DNA from: an uncultured Vampirovibrio sp. | GTDB lineage: Bacteria > Cyanobacteriota > Vampirovibrionia > Gastranaerophilales > Gastranaerophilaceae | Assembly: GCA_910577395.1 (NCBI GenBank) | Contig: CAJTLG010000008.1 | Location: 1 to 64,000 of the forward strand | DNA: 64,000 bases | Direction of reading: 5' to 3' | Part shown: in pieces, positions 33,501 to 41,685 of the stretch | How positions within the stretch are numbered: position 1 is the stretch's first letter | How the letters are laid out: every line of letters begins with the position of its first letter | Translations under genes and position numbers: made by a program | The notes under the pieces: model-generated | Told to the model about the DNA's origin: nothing | The model's input: only the letters and a program-made list of their open reading frames with translations | The model's database searches: none

Positions 33501-34351
33501 TGTAGCCCTATTTGTGCATTGTTTTTTATTGAACGGAAAATTTCATTCGCAATTATTGTTTTGGTATCTTTAGGGGCAAGGATAGGTTTTTCATCCAAAA
33601 ATCTTTCAAAATCAAATTCCAGCGCACCGAGGAAACCTTTTCTTGTACACCCAAGGTCATCGTATGCAATAAAAAATTCTTTTATATCATTTTTGATATG
33701 ATTTAAATATTCAAAACAGGCGGGCGTAATCTCATCCCCGTCATCCAAAATTACGTAACGATAAGGATTGTGGGTATTTTTATAAACGTATTTAAAAATA
33801 TCTGTCTGACGAAGATAATCAAAAGCCCGAAGGTTAAGTGTTTTAAGCTTATACAGGTTCAGCGCATTTTTAATATCCGAATAAAAAGGGTCGGATAATA
33901 TTTTTGCCCGCTCTTTTATTTCATCAGGGGTGAGCGCATTTAATACGCACAATGAATACCGCCTTAAAAGCTGGTGGAGCAAGTTTCCTTTAGAATTGTA
34001 TCCTTTGAATTGAATTTCATCTATTGCTTTTTTAAAAATATATTGGCTTATTTCAAGCCCTGAAAGGTTTGGGGTAATTTTTGCATTTTTATCTTTGATT
34101 TCATTTTCAATAACAGGCCAGTTGTCAATAATTTTATTATATACAAGGCCAAAAAATGTATAGACATTAAAATTTGTAAGGGCGTCAATATTTAATAGCG
34201 GTTTTGTTTTTTCTATAAATTCGTTCTTTTTTTTATAATTTTGCACAAGAACAAGTATCTTATCTGCCCCTATCCCTTTATTTAAAAGGTCAGCGTAAGT
34301 GTTGATTAAAATATCTGTTTTATTTGAATTAAGGTGATTTTTAATAAGCAT
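30518..34351 (-). CDS. UvrD/AddA-like helicase with a degenerate second helicase half
   Basis: 1277 aa. The C-terminal half is an intact SF1A helicase: Walker A AISAVAGAGKTTIM near residue 655, TFMDSAARNFKEKI (Ia), IIEDEAQDSSEIQ near 840 (II), RCGDVNQAITTTF (III), VLTLHKSKGDEFDYVFIPQL (V) and LAYVGITRAKRKLYLSS (VI). The N-terminal 600 residues have the feel of the inactive helicase of AddB/RecC (KILVLVQNYKKKNEF, FNVYTFFGLVYNKI) and no Walker A. No nuclease motif is seen inside; the PD-(D/E)XK protein is the next gene. priA lies 8 nt upstream. Confidence 0.82.
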   Translation of the reverse strand: MLIKNHLNSNKTDILINTYADLLNKGIGADKILVLVQNYKKKNEFIEKTKPLLNIDALTNFNVYTFFGLVYNKIIDNWPVIENEIKDKNAKITPNLSGLEISQYIFKKAIDEIQFKGYNSKGNLLHQLLRRYSLCVLNALTPDEIKERAKILSDPFYSDIKNALNLYKLKTLNLRAFDYLRQTDIFKYVYKNTHNPYRYVILDDGDEITPACFEYLNHIKNDIKEFFIAYDDLGCTRKGFLGALEFDFERFLDEKPILAPKDTKTIIANEIFRSIKNNAQIGLQNSEIESFIRQDEMISKTVEKINTLLSDHNLRLNPSDIAIVTPNIDDYLKIQLEKIRAPIQYLSGSEKLSKNPKISAILEILKIINNKNLKISPYTLRGILAEILKTDFDLSLKIADEYEVKEENIFDCFDKYTEIPEIKEFLDITDKIKDLNLSSQIYELSSKYIALKPENKDTVYKINQLLKQIRDFEEIFTPAPESYSQNILNRELLLQLEHTIISENPLSGTNIDNNAITVSTAQKLIDNSICTKYTFLLDTTSSNWVKQDIGPLYNAWVFQKSWKKHTFELEDNINCALDKTARLIRKIYLLNSGTIYIYSSIYDFLGVENFKGINHFFKNPVNETLSVVTKKAPLKITPRPDQAPVLKYKSGNMAISAVAGAGKTTIMLALIMKLLNEGTAPENIFVLTFMDSAARNFKEKIKENFPSLVELPHISTIHGLALRILRENNNHTKLNLDVDFEILDEIKRGTIVKDIISTLGIDLPKSELYERAISAYKNQKHQNPDKLSPLFKRILETYKTTLLSNNYIDYDDLLSLSLTLLRGNAGVREYYQNLMKFIIEDEAQDSSEIQQELIKILSDKHKNLIRCGDVNQAITTTFSNADVKGFKKFISDNKSVNMNYSMRNATGIIDFANTLINYGKTVSESAFLPVTTMPVEGKNIVDPKSIVINIFEKEKEEKDFILSEINKIYKNNPNKTPSVAVLLRSNREVSEWSSFLSDNCNAKITTNSDTLGLNPVFNTILAILNFLNNPLNNNTVKDCTKTLIGLGFYKNDIEIFDYLETHKTAFILGNNEYFNIFWDLKYFLNMWNCPPYEIAYKAAEFYFSRDNNQKANISLVSGIVSKVYNQNKTFEDTVKKLNDLKNRPNKTGIRLISSAETDKGNTIRVLTLHKSKGDEFDYVFIPQLHSENLTLDIDGIKLKENSKFIENLKTNPKNEDELKQEILDENFRLAYVGITRAKRKLYLSSALEYKIYNKIKEKRPSGLLTNIPAKESRENVK

Positions 34352-34359
34352 TACTGTTT

Positions 34360-36414
34360 TTAGAGGATATCCATAGGGTCAATATCTACTACCATTTTAA
34401 TGTCGTTTGGGAGGATTATTTTTCTTAAAAATGAAAGTATGATATTGTGACCTTTTTCATCCAGTTTATTTTTTACTATCAGGTTAAAGCGGTATTCGCC
34501 TCGGATTTTTTCCAGTACACAAGGGGCAGGCCCCATAACTATAAGCCTTTCGGATAATGATTGTTTATCTATCCAATCCTTTAGACGCATTGATATTTCC
34601 ATTGCAGATTTTTCCGCCCTAAAATTATTATCGGAACTAAGAATAATTCTTATTATTTTTGAAAACGGCGGATAATCAAAGGCCTCGCGGATTTCAATTT
34701 CGTTTTCAAAAAAGCTGTCGTAATCCTGTTCCCGTGCTTTATCAAGGAAAATATTTGAATTGTTGTAGGTTTGGAATATTACTTTGCCTTCCTCTTTGCC
34801 ACGGCCGCTCCTGCCTGCTACCTGGCAGAGGAGCGAAAAGCCTCTTTCAGAGCTTCTGAAATCAGGCAGGTTAAAGCTCAAATCAGCGTTAATAACACCC
34901 ACAAGTGTGACATTGGGGTTATCAAGACCTTTTGCAATCATCTGTGTGCCAATCAGGATATCAATTTCGCCTTTATTGAAGGCATCAAGGATTTCAAAAT
35001 GTTCGTTTTTTTTGGTTAAATTATCAGAATCAAGCCTTTGAATTTTCATATCAGGGAAAATTTTCCCGGCAATTTCTTCTACTCTTTGGGTGCCTGTGCC
35101 AAAATTTTCTAAAGTCCCTTCTTCTTCACATTTTGGGCATTTAGTGAGGTTTTTAATTTCATAGTTACAATAGTGACAGCGGTGAGAATTTGATGCGCTG
35201 TGGTAAATTAGAGGGATAGCGCATTTTGGGCATTCAACAACGGTAGAGCAGCTGAGGCACTGTGTATAGCTTGAAAATCCACGCCTGTTTATAAGCAGAA
35301 TTACCTGATTTTTATTTTTTACGGTTTTATTAATTTCATCAATTAAATATTTTGAAAATATACCGTTATTGCCAAGACCCCTCTCAAGGCGCATATCGAC
35401 CATTTGAACTTTCGGAAGAGGGGCATTGTTGTATCTGTGGTTTAGTATAAAAAGCGAGTTAGAGTTTTTTGCCTCATAATAGCTTTTAATATCCGGGGTG
35501 GCACTTCCGAGGATTACCCTTGCGCCGTTTAATTCAGCCAGTTTTTTAGCCACTTCAATTGCTGAATACCTTGGGGCAGGCATGGTTTGCTTATATGCGG
35601 GGTCGTTTTCTTCATCAATTATTATAAGGCCGAGGTTTTTAATCGGGGCGAATACACTGGAGCGGGCACCAAATAATATTTTTATTTCATCATTTCTAAG
35701 CTTTTGCCACACTTTGTATTTTTCAGCCTCTGATATGGAGCTGTGCCAGATACCGACGGAAGATTTCCCGAAACGCTTTATTGTACGGTTTGTAAGCTGG
35801 GATACAAGCGCAATTTCAGGTGCAAGAAACAGCACATTTTTACCTTCATTTATAGTATCTTCAATCAGTTCAAAATAAATTTCCGTTTTTCCTGAGCCTG
35901 TTATGCCATAAAGAAGGGAAGTTTTTGCATTTACTTTTTTAATATCTTCATAAACTTTTTGCTGTTCTTCAGTCAACGTGTTTGTTTTTGATGTTTTTCT
36001 TGTTTTTAAAACCTTTAATTCCTTGTTTGGTTTTCTGTAATTTTTAAGATTTTTTGCAAAGAATTTTTCAGGAAGTGCGGTTTTTAAGACGGTAGGAAGG
36101 TCTGAAAAATAATAGTTTGCAACCCACTCAAGCACTTTTAAGTATTCAAGGTCAAACAGGGCCTCATTTTCAAGGATTTCATCAATATATTTTGCCTTTA
36201 TTCCTTCTTCAAGGTAATCGGAAAACCCTACGATATATGCTTTTATCATTCTGCCTTTTCCAAAACCGAATGGTACCATAACGGGCTGGCCGATTTTTAT
36301 ATCTTTTTTTAAATTATCAGGGATTAGGTATGAAAATGTCCTTGTGCCAAGCACTTTAATATCTACAAGGCAGAGGGCGTATTTATATTCTTTATTTTCG
36401 ACAGTTTCAGGCAT
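34360..36414 (-). CDS. priA: Primosomal protein N' (replication restart helicase)
   Basis: 684 aa. N-terminal DNA-binding domain (VLGTRTFSYLIPDNL), SF2 motif I LLYGITGSGKTEIYFELI, zinc-binding cysteines CLSC...CPKC...CHYC...CPKC, then ENFGTGTQRVEEIAG and IGTQMIAKGLDNPNVTLVG. Motif II reads IIDEENDPAYKQ, so the usual DEEH is DEEN. PriA reloads the replisome at stalled forks. Between the 36423 gene (8 nt) and the helicase gene in a DNA-repair operon with polA. Confidence 0.96.
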   Translation of the reverse strand: MPETVENKEYKYALCLVDIKVLGTRTFSYLIPDNLKKDIKIGQPVMVPFGFGKGRMIKAYIVGFSDYLEEGIKAKYIDEILENEALFDLEYLKVLEWVANYYFSDLPTVLKTALPEKFFAKNLKNYRKPNKELKVLKTRKTSKTNTLTEEQQKVYEDIKKVNAKTSLLYGITGSGKTEIYFELIEDTINEGKNVLFLAPEIALVSQLTNRTIKRFGKSSVGIWHSSISEAEKYKVWQKLRNDEIKILFGARSSVFAPIKNLGLIIIDEENDPAYKQTMPAPRYSAIEVAKKLAELNGARVILGSATPDIKSYYEAKNSNSLFILNHRYNNAPLPKVQMVDMRLERGLGNNGIFSKYLIDEINKTVKNKNQVILLINRRGFSSYTQCLSCSTVVECPKCAIPLIYHSASNSHRCHYCNYEIKNLTKCPKCEEEGTLENFGTGTQRVEEIAGKIFPDMKIQRLDSDNLTKKNEHFEILDAFNKGEIDILIGTQMIAKGLDNPNVTLVGVINADLSFNLPDFRSSERGFSLLCQVAGRSGRGKEEGKVIFQTYNNSNIFLDKAREQDYDSFFENEIEIREAFDYPPFSKIIRIILSSDNNFRAEKSAMEISMRLKDWIDKQSLSERLIVMGPAPCVLEKIRGEYRFNLIVKNKLDEKGHNIILSFLRKIILPNDIKMVVDIDPMDIL

Positions 36415-36422
36415 ATTTATAT

Positions 36423-36788
36423 TCAGCCCTGTTTTTTAAGTATGTTTAATTTATTTGCTTCAAGTTCATCAAAGATGATTTTTTGAACGATGGTACCGGT
36501 TGAAAATATGCTGTTAAAGGGCATAATTTTAACCGTGGATGTAACATTTGAAAGTGGTGTAACGGTTATAATATAATCTTTTGCACCTGTTCTAAATAAT
36601 ATACGGCCGCTTTTAGATTGCATTTCAAGGATTTCATAATTCAGGGAATTGAGTACTGAAAGTGTATCAAGGTACATATTATCTGCTGAAATTCCAAAGT
36701 TTTTTATTGAATCATCAAGGTAAGAGGCCATTACCGTTTGTGCTGTTATATTAAATATTAAAAACATAAGGATAAGGATTTTTTTCAT
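36423..36788 (-). CDS. Small exported protein, hypothetical
   Basis: 121 aa. A Sec signal peptide MKKILILMFLIFNITAQTVMA is clear. The mature part reads LNYEILEMQSKSGRILFRTG and YIITVTPLSNVTSTVKIMPF, a beta-rich pattern of unknown family. It is wedged between polA (abutting) and priA in the same orientation, so it is expressed with replication genes despite being periplasmic. No function assigned. Confidence 0.7.
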   Translation of the reverse strand: MKKILILMFLIFNITAQTVMASYLDDSIKNFGISADNMYLDTLSVLNSLNYEILEMQSKSGRILFRTGAKDYIITVTPLSNVTSTVKIMPFNSIFSTGTIVQKIIFDELEANKLNILKKQG

Positions 36789-39491
36789 TTATTTGCTGTC
36801 CTTCCATGTTTTGCCAACCTTTACATCAACTTTAAGAGGTACCCGTAAAGGTTGGTCAAGTTCCATAGCCTTTGTTACGGTTTTTATTGTTTCATCAAGT
36901 TTATCGTTTCTAACCTCAAGCACAAGTTCATCATGCACCTGTAGAAGGATTTTTGCAGGCAGGTTTTCTTTTTTTAAATCATTATCGAGCCTAATCATTG
37001 CCAATTTTATTAAATCGGCAGCTGAGCCCTGGAGGGGCGCATTTACTGCGGCACGTTCCGCAAATTCTCTTATTTTAGCATTTCTTGAGTTTAATTCTTC
37101 CCCAAGATATCTTTTTCTTCCGTATATTGTTTCAACATATCCTGTTTCATGGGCTTGAATAAGGGTGTTTGTAATGTAGGTGTTAATTTTCGGGTATTGT
37201 CTAAAATACTTATCAATAAATGTTTGAGCCTCAAGCGGGGTTATGCCAAGGGCTGAGGCAAGCCCGTATCTTGTCTGCCCGTAGATTAAGCCGAAATTCA
37301 CGGCTTTTGCTTTTCTTCTCATTTCTTTTGTAACATTTTCAGGGATTACATCAAATATTTTTGAAGCGGTAACGGTATGAATATCAATATCACTGTTAAA
37401 TGCCTCAACAAGGGCATTATCCATAGAAACATGGGCAAGCAGACGGAGTTCTATTTGGGAATAATCAGCCGCAAGGATAGAATAGTCGCTGTTTGAGGGG
37501 ATAAATGCCGCACGTATTCTGTTTGAAAATTCCGTTCTTATCGGGATATTTTGAAGATTGGGATCAGAGCTTGAAAGCCTCCCCGTTGTTGTTACTATCT
37601 GATTAAAGTGGGTATGCAGCTTATTATCTGCTTTTAGAAGATTTGGGAGGTTGTCAACATATGTGGTTTTAAGTTTCATAAGGGTTCTGTGCTCTAAAAT
37701 ATCACGGGCAATTTTATGCTCTTCGGCTAAATCTTCAAGAATTTTTGCATTTGTAGAGTATCCTGTTTTATTTTTTTTACCCGGTTTAATCTTTAATGTA
37801 TCAAACAGGATTTCACCTACCTGCTTTGGTGAATTTATATTAAATTCCATACCTGCGGCTGCGAAAATTTCTTTTTCATAACCTTTGATTTTTTGGTTAA
37901 TTTCTGCGGATAATTCTTTTAGATATTCAGTATCAAGACTGATGCCTGTTTTTTCCATATCTGATAAAACATAAGCAAGCGGCAATTCTATATTTTCCAA
38001 TATTTTCTTTTCATCATCAGATAGGGTTTCCATATAAAATTTGTGCAGTTTAAAAATATATCCTGCAAATTGTTCTCTATTATCTTCGTTAGGGATTATA
38101 TTGAGGTAATTTTGTATTTGACTAATAAGGTCATGTTTTCTTGAAGAATCTTTTACATAGCTTGAAAGCATAACATCATTTATAACACCTTTAATGACGA
38201 TATTATTTTCAAGATTTTTCTTTATATCGTATGTGATTTTTTTAATATCAATATTTTTAAGAATATCTTCTGCATCTTTTACGCTTGAAGATGTTGTATA
38301 TTCTGCATTTGCAAGGTATACATTTTGTCCCTCAATTAAAAATGCAATGGTATCGGATATTTTTATCATTTTAAATTCTTCAAATGAAATATTTTTAAAT
38401 GCCGGAGTATCTGTATTTTGTTGAAATGCAGCACCAAAAAGACTTCCCTGAATTGGCGCACTTGTATTTTCAGCTGTTTGGGGTTGTTTTTCAGCGGTAG
38501 CTTGAGGTTTAGTTTCAGAGCTTTTGCCAGTTTCTGTTGTTTGGAGCAGTGGTTTGGCAGTATTTACGGTTTCATCTTTGCATAAGAAAGGCACTAAAAG
38601 GCTGTCTATATTTTTAACAAAGCTAAAGAACTGTACCTTATTAAAGAAATCAATTACGTTTTGTTTTTTTTCAATTTCAAGGCATGTGTTTTCAAAATCA
38701 AAATCAATATCGACATCCGTTTTAATTGTTGCAAGAAATTGAGAAAGATAGGCAGTTTCTTTGTGTTCAACTAATTTTTCTTTGACGGATTTTTTTTGTA
38801 TATGTTCAATATTTTGGTAAATATTATCAAGAGTGTCGTATTCCTGAAGCAGGCTGCTTGCGGTTTTTGGGCCTATACCCTTAACGCCCGGTATATTATC
38901 GGATGTATCGCCGCAGAGTGCCTTATAATCTATAACCTGGTTTGGACAAACTTCCATTTTTTCGCAAACTTTATCCCAATTATACGTGATAATTTCGCCT
39001 TTGCTTGGGATGAGAACACTTACCAAGCCTTCTTTATCCACAAGCTGCAAACTGTCACGGTCGCCAGTTAAAATATAGGTTTTATGGTGCGCCTCACTTG
39101 CTTTTTTTGCAATTGTGCCTATAATATCATCGCCTTCAAACCCTTCTTTTGTGTGGATTGGGATATTTAGTGCCTGTAATCCTTCCATAATAAGTCCGAG
39201 CTGCGGGCGGAGGTTATCGGGCATGGATTCTCTGTTTGCTTTATAACCTTCATATTTTTCAAGGCGGAAAGTTTTTCTTGAAACATCAAAAGCTACAGCT
39301 ATTGAATCAGGCTTAATGTTATTAAGGCCGTTATTTTGTTTAAGTAGGTCAAAAATTGCCTTAAAAAACCCGTAAACTGCCCAGGTTGGCGTGTGGGATG
39401 TTGTCTGCATATTTGTTCTTTCAAGTGCAAAATACATCCTGAATGCAAGGGCGTGTCCGTCAATTAACAGTAAGGTTTTTGGCTCTTTCAT
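36789..39491 (-). CDS. polA: DNA polymerase I
   Basis: 900 aa from the ATG at 39491, chosen because GGGGAAG stands 6 nt before it; the frame extends 5 codons further. 5' nuclease domain: LLIDGHALAFRMYFAL, GFEGDDIIGT, TGDRDSLQLV and GDTSDNIPGVKGIGPKTA. The central exonuclease region (about 310-500) lacks the Asp-x-Glu proofreading motif and starts with a Gln/Thr/Pro-rich linker. Polymerase motifs A (DYSQIELRLLAH), B (RRKAKAVNFGLIYGQT) and C (LLQVHDELVLEV) are intact. So it is a repair and Okazaki polymerase without 3' proofreading. Confidence 0.97.
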   Translation of the reverse strand: MKEPKTLLLIDGHALAFRMYFALERTNMQTTSHTPTWAVYGFFKAIFDLLKQNNGLNNIKPDSIAVAFDVSRKTFRLEKYEGYKANRESMPDNLRPQLGLIMEGLQALNIPIHTKEGFEGDDIIGTIAKKASEAHHKTYILTGDRDSLQLVDKEGLVSVLIPSKGEIITYNWDKVCEKMEVCPNQVIDYKALCGDTSDNIPGVKGIGPKTASSLLQEYDTLDNIYQNIEHIQKKSVKEKLVEHKETAYLSQFLATIKTDVDIDFDFENTCLEIEKKQNVIDFFNKVQFFSFVKNIDSLLVPFLCKDETVNTAKPLLQTTETGKSSETKPQATAEKQPQTAENTSAPIQGSLFGAAFQQNTDTPAFKNISFEEFKMIKISDTIAFLIEGQNVYLANAEYTTSSSVKDAEDILKNIDIKKITYDIKKNLENNIVIKGVINDVMLSSYVKDSSRKHDLISQIQNYLNIIPNEDNREQFAGYIFKLHKFYMETLSDDEKKILENIELPLAYVLSDMEKTGISLDTEYLKELSAEINQKIKGYEKEIFAAAGMEFNINSPKQVGEILFDTLKIKPGKKNKTGYSTNAKILEDLAEEHKIARDILEHRTLMKLKTTYVDNLPNLLKADNKLHTHFNQIVTTTGRLSSSDPNLQNIPIRTEFSNRIRAAFIPSNSDYSILAADYSQIELRLLAHVSMDNALVEAFNSDIDIHTVTASKIFDVIPENVTKEMRRKAKAVNFGLIYGQTRYGLASALGITPLEAQTFIDKYFRQYPKINTYITNTLIQAHETGYVETIYGRKRYLGEELNSRNAKIREFAERAAVNAPLQGSAADLIKLAMIRLDNDLKKENLPAKILLQVHDELVLEVRNDKLDETIKTVTKAMELDQPLRVPLKVDVKVGKTWKDSK

Positions 39492-39550
39492 TTTAAACTT
39501 CCCCAAATCAAAAGCTTGTGTGCTTAATTATAATTTTACCTTAAAAAAGC

Positions 39551-40405
39551 TTAAAAATCGTTTCTTTTAATTAATTTTACGGAATTTAAAATCGTTACAA
39601 CAGGGTCAGATGATGGTGTGATTTCTGCTTGAGGAAGGTCAGCTGAATTATCCTTGTTATCTGTGCAATCTGCTTTGTATATTTTTATATATTTTACAAG
39701 TCCTATGGTTTTATCGGGGTCAGATGAGAGGTCAAAGAATGTTCCACCTTTGTTTAATATGCATTGTGCCTTATAATTTAATGCAGTGTTTGAAATATGA
39801 TAAGTTTTTTTATTATCTTTTGTCATAGAGCCGATTTGCGCCCAGTGTATTTGTTTATCAAAATCTTCAAGGCCCGCAAATATAAAATAATCCCCGCTAT
39901 AGTCTACTTTTATATCATTGCCGTTTTTATCGGTAATGATATCCCCGGTTTTATATGTGTAAGAATCAGGGTCTGATTTTACAAGCTGCATAGTTTCTTC
40001 ATATGATTTAGCATACGAGGTTTGGATAATTTTAATAAGGCCAATTCCCACATATCGTAAAAACATTGTAGGTGTGTAAGTTTCAGTCACAATTTTAATT
40101 TTAGGATTGGTTGTTTCATTTTTTATTTGAATGCCAGATATTTTAAAGCCGCTGTATCCGCTAAAATCAGAATATAAATCTTCAAGACCGTCTTTTATAT
40201 CCTGAAGGGTTTTAGCAGTTCTTTCTTCTGCAGGTTTAGAGTTTAAGACAGATACCATATAAAGGGCTGTGGTTTCAGTGATTTTTTGCGCCTTATATCT
40301 TGCTGCCACAATATACCCTGCATCAATTGCACATATGCAAAAGACTGAAAATGCAATCAGGAAAATAAATACAGTAAGAGTAATACTTCCTTTGGATTTT
40401 TTCAT
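39551..40405 (-). CDS. TadG-like pilus-assembly/exported protein
   Basis: 284 aa. N-terminus KGSITLTVFIFLIAFSVFCI then CAIDAGYIVAARYKAQK is the pattern of the TadG/Flp-pilus assembly domain, a TM helix with a small-residue and basic follow-up. The rest (to 284) is soluble and unassigned. It overlaps the TadE-like gene by 4 nt (ATGA coupling). No TadA ATPase, TadB/C or RcpA genes are near, so if it belongs to a Tad system the other parts lie elsewhere. Confidence 0.65.
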   Translation of the reverse strand: MKKSKGSITLTVFIFLIAFSVFCICAIDAGYIVAARYKAQKITETTALYMVSVLNSKPAEERTAKTLQDIKDGLEDLYSDFSGYSGFKISGIQIKNETTNPKIKIVTETYTPTMFLRYVGIGLIKIIQTSYAKSYEETMQLVKSDPDSYTYKTGDIITDKNGNDIKVDYSGDYFIFAGLEDFDKQIHWAQIGSMTKDNKKTYHISNTALNYKAQCILNKGGTFFDLSSDPDKTIGLVKYIKIYKADCTDNKDNSADLPQAEITPSSDPVVTILNSVKLIKRNDF

Positions 40406-40971
40406 TCCAGCTCTACCTCAAAATCCTGAACATTGTAATCATTATCATTACCGTTATCAGTTTCCTGTGTGTTTTCTGAATTATCCGAAAGGCTTTTAAC
40501 TTGCAGAGGAGTGTCAAAAAATGTATTAGGAATATTAAAAGAATTTTTTCTTAAAATAGCACTATTTACAGGAATTATTGTTAAAAAACCGTAATAATCA
40601 GGAGTGAATTCACCCTTAGAATTGAACGGCGTAAAAGTTGCCCTGTATTGATAAGTGCCTATTAAAAAATCTATATTATCAGTTTCGGTAAGTTTTAATT
40701 CAAGAGAATTTACATATGGCACTCGCCTTTGTTTCAGAAGGATTTTAGCGTACTCTTTAATGTTTTTTACGGTTTCTTCTTTTTCAATATTTATTTTGTT
40801 TGTAAGTGCCATAAGGTTTATAGCCTCATAGAGGGAAGAATTAAACTTATAATTAGCATTTATTATTATGGCAATTTCTGCAACAATACCAATAAAAAAT
40901 ATAATAAAAGGCGCAAGCAGTGCTAATTCTATAATATGTTGGGCTTTTTTGTGTTTGCATTTATAATGCAC
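40402..40971 (-). CDS. TadE-like protein
   Basis: 189 aa. AQHIIELALLAPFIIFFIG in residues 10-28, with the E five residues before the hydrophobic core, and NANYKFNSSLYEAINLMAL match the TadE-like minor-pilin domain. The C-terminus is acidic and Asn-rich. Upstream and coupled to the TadG-like gene. Probably inner-membrane anchored with a periplasmic body. Confidence 0.65.
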   Translation of the reverse strand: MHYKCKHKKAQHIIELALLAPFIIFFIGIVAEIAIIINANYKFNSSLYEAINLMALTNKINIEKEETVKNIKEYAKILLKQRRVPYVNSLELKLTETDNIDFLIGTYQYRATFTPFNSKGEFTPDYYGFLTIIPVNSAILRKNSFNIPNTFFDTPLQVKSLSDNSENTQETDNGNDNDYNVQDFEVELE

Positions 40972-41001
40972 CTTTTGCTCCCTTTATTTGTAATTGTGCT
41001 T

Positions 41002-41685
41002 TTATTTTTTGGTTTCGCCAAAAGAGTATTTTAAATCTTTATATGTAATATCAATCGGCAGGAAGGAAGGGTCTTTTAAAAACACATAAAAGAAATTGGA
41101 CCCGTTTGCCTTAACGACACTTGCAGATGTAATTGTATGGTTTGATATTCCGCTTACAATAGAGCCTATCTGGCTTGTAACGGCATTGTTTGAGTTTGTT
41201 TTGGCTACCGTAGAATTAACATTGTTTACGTTATGATAAGCATTTTGAATATCGGCAAAAGCACCTAATGTTGGCGCAATGTTTGAAAGCCCATTATATG
41301 TACCTGTTTCATAGCTTTGATAAGCATTCAGATATGCAGACGGCGGGATTGGGCTTAGGGTTTCGTTGCCTGCTTTAATTAAAAAATCTTTAAGGTAAAA
41401 AACATAGTCTGCCGCTGTTGAATTGTTTTTTATATCCACATAAACAACAAGGGCATCAGGAAGAGGGGTTTTTGAAACCCCTATCCTCATATCTATATCT
41501 TCGCTTTCAGAGTTTTTTGTATAAGTTGAAAATGTGAACAGTTCACTTGTCTGTATTGTCCGGGTATTTGTTTGATTATAATCATCCCCGACATAGCTTA
41601 AAGATGTACAGCCTGCAAGAACAAATGCACTGCCAAGTAAAACCGCAGTTAAGAATAATTTCTTAATTGAATTGGTTTTTTTCAT
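41002..41685 (-). CDS. Predicted lipoprotein, hypothetical
   Basis: About 227 aa. Lipobox: KKLFLTAVLLGSAFVLAGC with acylated Cys, near residue 25. Mature part is Asn/Thr/Ser-rich with ALVVYVDIKNNSTAADYVFY, a beta-sandwich-like stretch, and no known domain. The ATG at 41685 has AGGGG 9 nt upstream; a GTG at 41691 is also possible. The start lies within the last 29 nt of pnp, so expression is coupled to it. Confidence 0.75.
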   Translation of the reverse strand: MKKTNSIKKLFLTAVLLGSAFVLAGCTSLSYVGDDYNQTNTRTIQTSELFTFSTYTKNSESEDIDMRIGVSKTPLPDALVVYVDIKNNSTAADYVFYLKDFLIKAGNETLSPIPPSAYLNAYQSYETGTYNGLSNIAPTLGAFADIQNAYHNVNNVNSTVAKTNSNNAVTSQIGSIVSGISNHTITSASVVKANGSNFFYVFLKDPSFLPIDITYKDLKYSFGETKK

